DNA of 47,121 nt, from positions 1 to 47,121 of the forward strand of contig JAJAZC010000200.1 in assembly GCA_026785885.1 (NCBI GenBank), read 5' to 3'. Below are positions 34,287 to 41,088 of this stretch, piece after piece. The notes under the pieces are model-generated. The model saw only the letters and a list, made by a program, of their open reading frames with translations. It was not told the origin of the DNA and did not search any database. This stretch comes from Rubrivivax sp. (GTDB taxonomy: Bacteria; Pseudomonadota; Gammaproteobacteria; Burkholderiales; Burkholderiaceae_C). Every line of letters begins with the position of its first letter. Position 1 is the first letter of the stretch. The position numbers were made by a program, and so were the translations under genes.

Positions 34287-34631
34287 CCCGGCCTCAGCCT
34301 GCATCAGCCGCGACCGTGCCACCGTCTCGAGCATCGCCACACGTGCTTCGACCGTCGGCCCACCGTCGAAGATGTCGACGTAGGTTACGGTGTCGGCGCA
34401 CTCCTCCATCAAGATCGAAAACGGCAGCTCGCCCATCGGGTGCATCTGGCCGATAGCCCACTGCGCGGCCTCAAGCAGCAGTGGCACGTAGATCGGCGTG
34501 TGCGGCATCAGCTAGGCGATGAAAGCCTTGCTTAGGTCGCCGGTCAGGCGCTCGACCTGCGGGTGGGCCATGTCGAAGAAACGCCGGCCCACCGCGTCCC
34601 GGAAAGGGCAGCGCCCGGCGTCGTCGCCGAA
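34287..34631 (-). pseudogene. C-terminal fragment of arginine N-succinyltransferase, first subunit (AruF-like), with nonsense codon
   Basis: The minus strand encodes FGDDAGRCPFRDAVGRRFF and LTGDLSKAFIA, then TAG (34512-34514), then in the same frame LMPHTPIYVPLLLEAAQWAIG and DTVTYVDIFDGGPTVEARV. This is the C-terminal half of AstA. The first half is replaced by TonB-receptor sequence on the opposite strand. No frameshift is needed within the fragment, only the stop. Confidence 0.75.
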
Positions 34632-34642
34632 GGCGTGGGCGG

Positions 34643-35219
34643 TAGCGTGAACCCAAGCTCGGTCTGCGCTGGTAGCCGACCAAGACGCCGCTCGTGCGGG
34701 CCCCGGACGGCACCGGCTTTCGGGCACCCCGCTTCAGCGAGCTCTACCGGCCCGCAAGCTACGGCAGCAGCCCGGCCTTTATCTACGACTCCGTCACCGA
34801 CAGCTTCGACGTAGGTCATCGATTACGAGCGTCAGTTTGGCAAGCTCGAGCCGCTGGTCAGCAACGTCGGCCGCTTTCTCAACGACCAGGTGATTCAGCG
34901 TTGGCACCACCGCGCCAGCGCCGACTGGGGCGCCGGCGACTTCGGCCTGACGTTGGTCAACACCTGCTAGGGCGGCTACACCGACGACAGCTACCTGCGC
35001 TACGCCGCGCCGCGCCGGGTCGAGGCCTACTCGCTGTGGGACCTGTCGGGTGGTTGGGCCGTCAACAGGCAGCTGCAGCTGCGCGCCGGCCTGCAGAATT
35101 TGCTCGACACCGACCCGCCTTTTTCCAACCCGAGCTACTACTTCCTGTCGACCTACGACCCGACCTACACCGACCCCCGCGGCCACACCTTCTACGCGAG
35201 CCTGAAGTGCCAGTTCTGA
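34643..35219 (+). pseudogene. C-terminal fragment of a TonB-dependent receptor
   Basis: The plus strand shows PKLGLRW-TAG-PTKTPLVRAPDGTGFRAPRFSELYRPAS, a frame change near 34815, IDYERQFGKLEPLVSNV, LVNTC-TAG-GGYTDDSYL, and the receptor end SLWDLSGGWAVNRQLQLRAGLQNLLDTDPPFSN ... YASLKCQF. These are the last beta-strands of a TonB-dependent outer-membrane receptor, including the terminal aromatic residue. Two stops (34673-34675, 34968-34970) and a frameshift make it inactive; the plug and most of the barrel are missing. Confidence 0.85.
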
Positions 35220-35463
35220 CGGCAGCGGTCCGGTTTTGCCAGGGCCCGGCGCGCTGCACAGCGCCCCCGGAGCTTTGTTGTTGGTGGCGATCATGGGCGC
35301 GGCCGTGAAGCCGTTCACACCTGATGCCGCTTGTAGGAAGTTGCCTGACAAGCCCGCTGGAAGAAGCGGGACTCAAGCCACGGAAATGGCCTGATGCCGG
35401 GGTTCATTTCTGATCCCTACAGTCACTTTCATCCCACCTGAGCCCACCACCACCCGAGACACC
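35220..35463. other. flhD upstream region with inverted repeats
   Basis: No gene is seen. GCTTGT ... ACAAGC (35330-35354) and CCCGCT-GGAAGA-AGCGGG (35353-35370) form adjacent inverted repeats, and CTGATGCCG occurs twice nearby. The promoter of the flagellar master operon must lie here, but I cannot assign -35/-10 boxes with confidence. Confidence 0.5.
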
Positions 35464-35787
35464 ATGACCGCCGACCAAATCCTTGCCGAGATCCGCGAAG
35501 CCAATCTGTCCTATCTGATGCTGGCTCAAAGTTTGATCCGCACCGACCGCGAGCAGGCGCTGTTCCGCCTGGGTGTCAACGAGGACACGGCTGCGCTGAT
35601 CGGCACCTTGACGCCGGCGCAGATGATGAAGATGGCCGGCGGCAACACGCTGCTGTGCCGCTTTCGCATGGACGACGACCTAGTGTGGAACCTGCTCACC
35701 AGCCACGGCAAGGGCGCGGCCAACGACGGCATGAGCCGCCTGCACGCGTCGATCCTGCTCGCCGGCCGGCACCAGGAAGCAGCTTGA
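35464..35787 (+). CDS. flhD: Flagellar transcriptional activator FlhD
   Basis: A 107-residue FlhD, partner of FlhC in the heteromeric activator of flagellar class II genes. Conserved parts: EIREANLSYLMLAQSLIRTDREQALFRLGV and the mid-protein helix GTLTPAQMMKMAGGNTLLCRFRMDDD. Length is normal. flhC begins one base after its stop, so the two are coupled. Confidence 0.95.
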   Translation: MTADQILAEIREANLSYLMLAQSLIRTDREQALFRLGVNEDTAALIGTLTPAQMMKMAGGNTLLCRFRMDDDLVWNLLTSHGKGAANDGMSRLHASILLAGRHQEAA

Positions 35788-35788
35788 C

Positions 35789-36364
35789 ATGGCACGCAGC
35801 AAAAGCATCCTGACCGAAGCCAAGCAGATCGAGCGCGCGGTGACGTTGATTCACCTTGGCGCGCGCCTGCAGGTGCTGGAAAGCGAAACTGACATCAGCT
35901 ACGAGCGCCTGTTGCGCCTGTACAAGGAAGTGGCCGGCAAGAGCCCGAGCAAGGGCCAGCTGCCGTTCTCGACCGACTGGTTCATGACCTGGCAGCCCAA
36001 CATCCACGCCAGTCTGTTTCTCAACACGCACGAGTATCTGAACAAGGTCGCGGTGCTGGACGAGATCGACACCGTCATCAAGGCCTACCAGCTCTACCTG
36101 GAGCAGATGCAGAGCGAAGGCCTGGAGCCGCTGTTGAGCGTGACGCGGGCCTGGCGTCTGGTGAAGTTCGTCGACAACGGCATGTTGACGATGACGGCCT
36201 GCAGCAAGTGTGGTGGCCACTTCGTGACGCACCCGCACGAGATCGCGCGCCACTATGTGTGCGGCCTGTGCAACCCGCCGGCGCGTGCCGGCAAGGGCAA
36301 GATGGCTGGTGCGCTGCAAATTGGCGCGCAGGCCCGCGCCGACCACCACGCGCTGGCGCATTGA
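35789..36364 (+). CDS. flhC: Flagellar transcriptional activator FlhC
   Basis: A 191-residue FlhC that binds DNA with FlhD. Key segments: AVTLIHLGARLQVLESETDISYERLLRLYKEVAGKSPSKGQLPFSTDWF and the zinc site ACSKCGGHFVTH ... YVCGLCNPP with four cysteines. Length is normal. It is followed by a 9-bp repeat and a strong terminator, so flhDC probably forms its own transcript. Confidence 0.95.
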   Translation: MARSKSILTEAKQIERAVTLIHLGARLQVLESETDISYERLLRLYKEVAGKSPSKGQLPFSTDWFMTWQPNIHASLFLNTHEYLNKVAVLDEIDTVIKAYQLYLEQMQSEGLEPLLSVTRAWRLVKFVDNGMLTMTACSKCGGHFVTHPHEIARHYVCGLCNPPARAGKGKMAGALQIGAQARADHHALAH

Positions 36365-36373
36365 GCGCTTGAG

Positions 36374-36400
36374 CGCACCGCGCGCACCGCGCGCACCGCG
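36374..36400. repeat. 9-bp tandem repeat after flhC
   Basis: CGCACCGCG occurs three times head to tail and is followed by GTGGGCAAC-type repeats up to about 36434. It is non-coding as far as I can tell. Confidence 0.85.
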
Positions 36401-36556
36401 CGCAACGTGGGCAACGGGCACAACGTGGGCAACCTGCGGGGTGAGCGTGATCGGCGCGCCCTGAGGTGTGCCCCGATGAACGCGCGCCGTGCGTCGCCCA
36501 CGCCGACGACAACGCGGCCGTTTGTCACGCCAGGCGGCAGCGGCGCACTCAAGGCG

Positions 36557-36601
36557 TCAGGCGCCTGAGCCGAAAAACTGGGGGTGCAGTGAGAGTTTCA
36601 T
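36557..36601 (-). CDS. Possible micro-ORF or remnant gene start, antisense
   Basis: On the minus strand a perfect GGAGGAG Shine-Dalgarno (36609-36615) lies 7 bases before ATG 36601, which encodes MKLSLHPQFFGSGA and then stops. One frame over, the sequence continues LSAPLPPGVTNGRVVVGVGDARRAFIGAHL, so this may be the start of a frameshifted gene rather than a real peptide. Function unknown. Confidence 0.25.
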   Translation of the reverse strand: MKLSLHPQFFGSGA

Positions 36602-36666
36602 TGCACGTCTCCTCCGGGCACAGTTGACTGTGCTTTCAGCGGGCCGCAACCGGCCCGCTTTTTTTT
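36584..36666 (+). ncRNA. Candidate structured small RNA between flhC and methyltransferase
   Basis: Three consecutive hairpins: GTGCAGTGA-GAGTT-TCATTGCAC (36584-36606, one G-T pair), GCACAGT-TG-ACTGTGC (36618-36633) and the terminator hairpin (36638-36659) with eight Ts. The linker between the first two is GTCTCCTCCGG, an anti-Shine-Dalgarno-like CUCCUCC. This is the architecture of many bacterial sRNAs, but it could equally be the 3' end of the flhDC mRNA. I found no convincing promoter just upstream. The same CTCCTCC reads as a ribosome-binding site on the other strand. Confidence 0.4.
36638..36666 (+). terminator. Strong Rho-independent terminator downstream of flhDC
   Basis: AGCGGGCCG-CAAC-CGGCCCGCT is a perfect 9-bp GC-rich stem with a tetraloop, followed directly by an uninterrupted run of eight Ts (36659-36666). 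This is the clearest intrinsic terminator in the window and separates flhDC from the methyltransferase-motAB-che genes. Confidence 0.93.
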
Positions 36667-36746
36667 GGCCGACGCGCCGAGCAGGGCCGGCATGACCGGC
36701 GTTATCTGCGGATGCCGTGGCCTACCGCGGCCGACACTGCTGCGGC

Positions 36747-37778
36747 ATGCGCGTCCGGACCCCCACACCAGCGATCGTCCGTCAGACCCTCGGTCTGCGC
36801 TGGCCACAGTGGTTGTTGCTGAGCTTGCAACCGCGCTTGCTACAGCGCGTGCTACAGCGCTTGCAGCCGCGCTTGCAACTGTGCCCACAACCGCGCTGGC
36901 CGATGCCCGCGCTGCTGGCCTGGGCCGCGGCCTGGTCGGTCTACGGCGCTGCGTCTTGGCTGGCAATACCGCTGACGGCTGCGCTGTTGATGGCCACGGC
37001 CACCGGCTCGGCAGCAGCCGGGCTGACGCAGGGCAGGCTGCGGCGTCTGCTGGTGGCCGGCGGCTTTCCGCTGTCGGCATTGGCCTCTGGGCTGACTGCG
37101 GCGTGGCCGACCTGGGCCTGGTTGCTGCTGTTGCTGCCGCTGTCGGTGGCCTACCCGCTGCGGGCTTGGCGTGACGCGCCGTTTTTCCCGACACCGGCTG
37201 CGGCCCTGGTCGGCGTGCACCAGGTCATCGGCCCGGTGCAGCGGCTCGTTGATGCCGGCTGCGGCCTTGGCCATGCGCTGCAGGCGCTGCGTGCCGAATG
37301 GCCGGCAGCGCACTGCGCCGGTGTCGAGTGGAGCCCGCTGCTGGCGCTGCTGGCGCGTTGGCGCTGCCGCTGGGCGCAGATAGAGCGTGCCGACCTGTGG
37401 GCCAGGCCGTGGCACGAACACGATCTGGTCTACGTTTTCCAGCGCCCTGAGAGCATGGTCCGTTTGTGGGCCAAGGCGCAGGCCGAGATGAAGCCGGGTG
37501 CCTGGCTGGCCAGCCTGGAGTTTGCGGTGCCGGGTGTCGAGCCGCAGGCCTGCTGGCACAACGCCGGCCAGCGGCCGCTGTGGCTGTACCGGCCAAATAG
37601 TCCAGGACCCCAAGGGCCCCGGGCCCCCGGCGCTGCGGCTCAATCGAACCGCGGGCCGGCCGATAACCCACGCAAGGTGCAGGCCGGCGCCACCTTGGCC
37701 ATCGCCCGTCGGGCACCCACCAATCACTCTCCCGTCAAGCAGCACTCACCCGGTACCCGCCCGGTACTCACTCGGTAA
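36747..37778 (+). CDS. Class I SAM-dependent methyltransferase with N-terminal membrane segments
   Basis: A protein of about 343 residues. The N-terminal third is hydrophobic (LLAWAAAWSVYGAASWLAIPLTAALL, TWAWLLLLLPLSVAYPL), suggesting membrane anchoring. The methyltransferase domain starts at RLVDAGCGLGHALQALR (motif I, SAM binding), followed by GVEWSPLLALLARWR and VYVFQRPESMVRLW. The last 55 or so residues are Pro/Gly-rich and probably disordered. The substrate is unknown; the position between flhDC and motA suggests, but does not show, a flagella-related role. The start is uncertain: GTG 36717 is in frame too. LQRVLQRLQPRLQL near the start is encoded by a short DNA repeat. It ends 7 bp before motA. 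Confidence 0.75.
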   Translation: MRVRTPTPAIVRQTLGLRWPQWLLLSLQPRLLQRVLQRLQPRLQLCPQPRWPMPALLAWAAAWSVYGAASWLAIPLTAALLMATATGSAAAGLTQGRLRRLLVAGGFPLSALASGLTAAWPTWAWLLLLLPLSVAYPLRAWRDAPFFPTPAAALVGVHQVIGPVQRLVDAGCGLGHALQALRAEWPAAHCAGVEWSPLLALLARWRCRWAQIERADLWARPWHEHDLVYVFQRPESMVRLWAKAQAEMKPGAWLASLEFAVPGVEPQACWHNAGQRPLWLYRPNSPGPQGPRAPGAAAQSNRGPADNPRKVQAGATLAIARRAPTNHSPVKQHSPGTRPVLTR

Positions 37779-37785
37779 ACAGGAC

Positions 37786-38646
37786 ATGTTCGTCATCATC
37801 GGTTGGGTCCTGGCCCTGGGCTGCATCTTCGGCGTGTACGTCGTGCATGGCGGCAACATCGGCGTGATCCTGAAGGCGCTGCCGTTCGAGATGATCACCA
37901 TCTGCGGCGCTGCAGCCGGCGCCTTTTTAGCCAACAACCAGATGAAGGTCGTCAAGGCTTCGATGCGTGGCGTGGCGCAGTGCTTCAAGAGCAGCAAGTT
38001 CAACAAAGCGCGCTACATGGAGCTGCTGGCGCTGTTGTTCGACATCCTGCAGAAGGCGCGCAAGGAAGGCCTGATGTCGATCGAGAAAGACGTCGAGGAG
38101 CCCGGCACCAGCCCGCTGTTTTTGAAGTACCCGACAGTCGGCACCGACCACCACGTCACCGAGTTCATCACCGACTATCTGCGCATGATGGTCTCGGGCA
38201 ACCTCAACGCGCACGAGATCGAATCGCTGATGGACAGCGAGATCGAAACCCACCACGCCGAAGAGCACGCCGCCGTGGCGGCAATAGCGCGGCTGGCAGG
38301 CGGCTTGCCGGCCTTCGGCATCGTGGCTGCGGTGCTGGGTGTCGTCAACACCATGGGCAGCGTCGGCCAACCTCCGGCGGTGCTGGGCGGCATGATCGGC
38401 TCAGCACTGGTCGGCACATTCCTGGGCATCCTGCTGGCCTACGGTTTTGTCGAGCCGCTGGGTGGCCTGCTGGAGCAGAAGGTCGAAGACGCCACCAAAG
38501 AGCTGCAGTGCATCAAGACCACGCTGCTCGCGAGCATGCAGGGCTATGCGCCGCAAGTTGCGATCGAGTTCGGCCGCAAGGTTTTGTACAGCGGCGACCG
38601 CCCGACTTTCGTCGAACTCGAAAGCCACGTGAAGGGCAGGAAATGA
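37786..38646 (+). CDS. motA: Flagellar motor stator protein MotA
   Basis: A 286-residue stator subunit that forms the proton channel with MotB. It opens MFVIIGWVLALGCIFGVYVVHGG (TM1) and has the cytoplasmic loop RYMELLALLFDILQKARKEGL with charged residues that contact FliG. TM3-TM4 are LPAFGIVAAVLGVVNTMG and LVGTFLGILLAYGFVEPLGGLLE. ATG 37786 has an AGGA site just upstream. The track start at 37498 lies in the methyltransferase gene in another frame. Its TGA overlaps the ATG of a micro-ORF. Confidence 0.95.
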   Translation: MFVIIGWVLALGCIFGVYVVHGGNIGVILKALPFEMITICGAAAGAFLANNQMKVVKASMRGVAQCFKSSKFNKARYMELLALLFDILQKARKEGLMSIEKDVEEPGTSPLFLKYPTVGTDHHVTEFITDYLRMMVSGNLNAHEIESLMDSEIETHHAEEHAAVAAIARLAGGLPAFGIVAAVLGVVNTMGSVGQPPAVLGGMIGSALVGTFLGILLAYGFVEPLGGLLEQKVEDATKELQCIKTTLLASMQGYAPQVAIEFGRKVLYSGDRPTFVELESHVKGRK

Positions 38647-38828
38647 GCGTGTTGACGTCATCGGTCAACGCACAGCGTTGCATCAGCCTGAGCCGACAGT
38701 TGCCCTTGTGGCGCCCAGCAGCCAGTTCGCTGACCAAGGTCATGCCCGTCTCAGGTCCCGGCTCCGTCAAGCCAAAGCATGAACCGGTGGTCAAAACAGG
38801 TGGCGTCATGCCTGGGGGCACACGATGA
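38643..38828 (+). CDS. Micro-ORF coupled to motA and motB by ATGA overlaps
   Basis: A 61-codon frame, MSVLTSSVNAQRCISLSRQL to KTGGVMPGGTR, starts at an ATG overlapping the motA stop and ends with a TGA overlapping the motB ATG. No domain, signal or membrane segment is evident and I do not recognise the sequence. MotA and MotB are usually adjacent without such a spacer. It may be a translational relay that carries ribosomes to motB, or inserted sequence that happened to stay open. Confidence 0.45.
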   Translation: MSVLTSSVNAQRCISLSRQLPLWRPAASSLTKVMPVSGPGSVKPKHEPVVKTGGVMPGGTR

Positions 38829-39835
38829 GCGGAGATGCCAAGAAGCTCCAGCCCATCATCATCAAGCGCATCAAGAAGGGCGGCCATGCGCCCCATGGCG
38901 GCGCATGGAAGATCGCCTACGCCGACTTCGTGACGGCCATGATGGCTTTCTTTCTGCTGATGTGGCTCTTGGGCAGCACGACAGAAGGCGACAAGAAAGG
39001 CATTGCCGATTACTTCAGCACGCCGCTCAAGCTGTCGCTGCTGGCCAGCGGCACCGGCGCCGGTGACGCATCGCACGTCGTCAAAGGTGGCGGGCAGGAC
39101 TTGACGCGCAGCACGGGCCAGGTCAAGCGCGGCGACATCGAAGCCAAGCGCGACACCGTCAACCTGCACCAGCTCAAGGCCGAGCAGATTCGCGCCGAGG
39201 TTGCGCGGCTGGAAAACCTGCGCGCCAAGGTCGAGCGCGCGCTGGCGGAGCGGCCCGAGCTGCGCGGCCTGGCTTCGCAAATTCAGATGGAGATGACGGC
39301 CGACGGCCTGCGCATCCAGATCACCGATCAAGCACAGCGGCCGATGTTTGCCAGCGGCAGCGCCGCCGTGCAGCCGCACATGCGCCAGCTCTTGCAGGCC
39401 GTGGGCCTGCTGTTGGCCGATGTGCCCAACCGCCTGACGTTGGAAGGCCACACCGACGCGCAGCCGTTTGCCGCCGGAGCCGGCAGCGAGCTCGGCTACA
39501 GCAACTGGGAGTTGAGCGCCGACCGGGCCAACGCGTCGCGCCGCGAGCTGCTTGCCGGCGGCCTGCCCGGGGAGCAGGTGCTGCGTGTGCAGGGCCTGGC
39601 CGCGGCCAACCCTTTCGACCGCCGTGATCCGCTGGCGCCGGCCAACCGTCGCATCAGCATCGTCGTGATGACGCGCGAAGCCGAGGACCGCCTGTTTCGC
39701 GCCACGCCGGAGCCGGTGCCCGAGCCGGCCGCAGTCCAGGCCCCGGGCCCGGCACCAGCCCAGGCCCAGGCACAAGCACAGGCGGCCACCGCTTCGCCGC
39801 CGGCCGCCTCAAGTCCGCCGGCCGCCGCCCGATAA
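38825..39835 (+). CDS. motB: Flagellar motor stator protein MotB
   Basis: A 336-residue stator protein. The single N-terminal TM contains the essential proton-carrying aspartate in AYADFVTAMMAFFLLMWLLG. A plug/linker region follows, then an OmpA-like peptidoglycan-binding domain: LTLEGHTDAQPF, NWELSADRANASRRELLAGG, GLAAANPFDRRDPLAPANRRISIVV. The last 40 residues are Pro/Ala/Gln-rich (APAQAQAQAQAATA). The start overlaps the micro-ORF stop. Confidence 0.95.
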   Translation: MSGDAKKLQPIIIKRIKKGGHAPHGGAWKIAYADFVTAMMAFFLLMWLLGSTTEGDKKGIADYFSTPLKLSLLASGTGAGDASHVVKGGGQDLTRSTGQVKRGDIEAKRDTVNLHQLKAEQIRAEVARLENLRAKVERALAERPELRGLASQIQMEMTADGLRIQITDQAQRPMFASGSAAVQPHMRQLLQAVGLLLADVPNRLTLEGHTDAQPFAAGAGSELGYSNWELSADRANASRRELLAGGLPGEQVLRVQGLAAANPFDRRDPLAPANRRISIVVMTREAEDRLFRATPEPVPEPAAVQAPGPAPAQAQAQAQAATASPPAASSPPAAAR

Positions 39836-39886
39836 GTTCTGCAGCCCCACTTCTCTGTCGCGCACACCGCCCGAGGCCTGATCTCC

Positions 39887-40282
39887 ATGAACACGACCGA
39901 CCTGAAGTTCTTGATCGTCGACGACTTTTCCACGATGCGCCGCATCGTGCGCGGCCTGCTTAAAGAGATGGGCTGCAACAACGCCGACGAAGCAGAGGAC
40001 GGCGTGGTGGCGCTGGCCATGCTGAAGGCCAGCAAGTACGACTTCGTGGTGTCGGACATCAACATGCCCAACATGAACGGCTTCGACCTGCTCAAGGCTG
40101 TCAAAGCCAACCCCGCCCTGAAGCACCTGCCGGTGCTGATGGTTACCGCCGAGGCACGCAAGGAAGACATCGTGCTGGCCGCACAAAGCGGCGCCGCCGG
40201 CTACATCGTCAAGCCATTTACCAAGGCCACGCTGGAAGAAAAAGTGCAAAAGATTCTGCAGAAACTGGCTGCGACGGCTTGA
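39887..40282 (+). CDS. cheY: Chemotaxis response regulator CheY
   Basis: A 131-residue single-domain receiver that binds the flagellar switch when phosphorylated. Active-site residues: acidic pair in [15 protein letters not shown], phospho-acceptor Asp in [18 protein letters not shown], Thr in [15 protein letters not shown], and Lys in [16 protein letters not shown]. Length is normal, with cheZ 35 bp downstream. Confidence 0.95.
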   Translation: MNTTDLKFLIVDDFSTMRRIVRGLLKEMGCNNADEAEDGVVALAMLKASKYDFVVSDINMPNMNGFDLLKAVKANPALKHLPVLMVTAEARKEDIVLAAQSGAAGYIVKPFTKATLEEKVQKILQKLAATA

Positions 40283-40317
40283 TGCGAAGCGTTCGCACAA
40301 CTTACTGAAAGCAGTCA

Positions 40318-40947
40318 ATGAAAATGGATAACGCCGACCATTTGTTGCCCGTTGCGGCGATGGACTCTGGCGACGTGTACCAGCAGATCGGCACCATCAC
40401 GCGCCAGCTGCACGACACCATGTACCAGCTCGGCGTGATGCCCGGGCTGCAGCTGGCGACCGAAGGCCTGCCCGATGCGCGCAGCCGCCTGAGCTACATC
40501 GCCAGCAAGACCGCAGAGGCGGCCAATAAGGTGCTGAACTCGGTCGACCAGGCCAAACTCGAGCACACGGCCATCGCCGAGGCCACGCGCGAGATGGTGC
40601 GCGCCATCCTGGCCGACCCGGTGCGGGCGGTAGCCAGCGGCGCGGTGCTCAACTTTGCGCACGACGTCGAATCGCGCACCACCCGCATCGACGGCCACCT
40701 GACCGACATCATGATGGCGCAGGACTTCCACGACCTCACCGGGCAGGTAGTGGCCAAAGTCGTCAAGCTGGCCAGTGATCTGGAAGACAGCCTGGTCAAG
40801 CTGCTGGTGCAGGCCGTGCCCGACGACAAACGCGAGAAGGTCGACGCCAGCGTGCTCCAAGGCCCGGCGGTCAACGCCGAAGGCCGTGCCGATGTCGTCG
40901 CCAACCAGGGCGAGGTCGACGACCTGCTGGCCAGCTTGGGGTTCTGA
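40318..40947 (+). CDS. cheZ: CheY-P phosphatase CheZ
   Basis: A 209-residue phosphatase. The catalytic glutamine lies in DIMMAQDFHDLTGQVVAKVVKL, the conserved CheZ helix; the C-terminal CheY-binding peptide is GEVDDLLASLGF, separated by a flexible linker (PDDKREKVDASVLQGPAVNAEGRADVV). Length is normal. A methyl-accepting protein remnant follows after about 140 bp. Confidence 0.94.
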   Translation: MKMDNADHLLPVAAMDSGDVYQQIGTITRQLHDTMYQLGVMPGLQLATEGLPDARSRLSYIASKTAEAANKVLNSVDQAKLEHTAIAEATREMVRAILADPVRAVASGAVLNFAHDVESRTTRIDGHLTDIMMAQDFHDLTGQVVAKVVKLASDLEDSLVKLLVQAVPDDKREKVDASVLQGPAVNAEGRADVVANQGEVDDLLASLGF

Positions 40948-41088
40948 GGACGTGATTCGACTGCGCCGACACCCACGCCGGTTCGGTTGAAGGGCCGGCC
41001 CCGAGCCGTTCTGTCCTGTCCACTCGATCTTGTGCGCCGGCGCCCGCCGGATGAATTGCAAGCCCCTGTGCACCCCAGGAGTTTTCTC

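Noticed and set aside
32731-35220. Integration of a mobile element as the cause of the gene-relic region
   Set aside because: No transposase, integrase, terminal inverted repeats or tRNA attachment site could be found; deletions alone account for the fragments.
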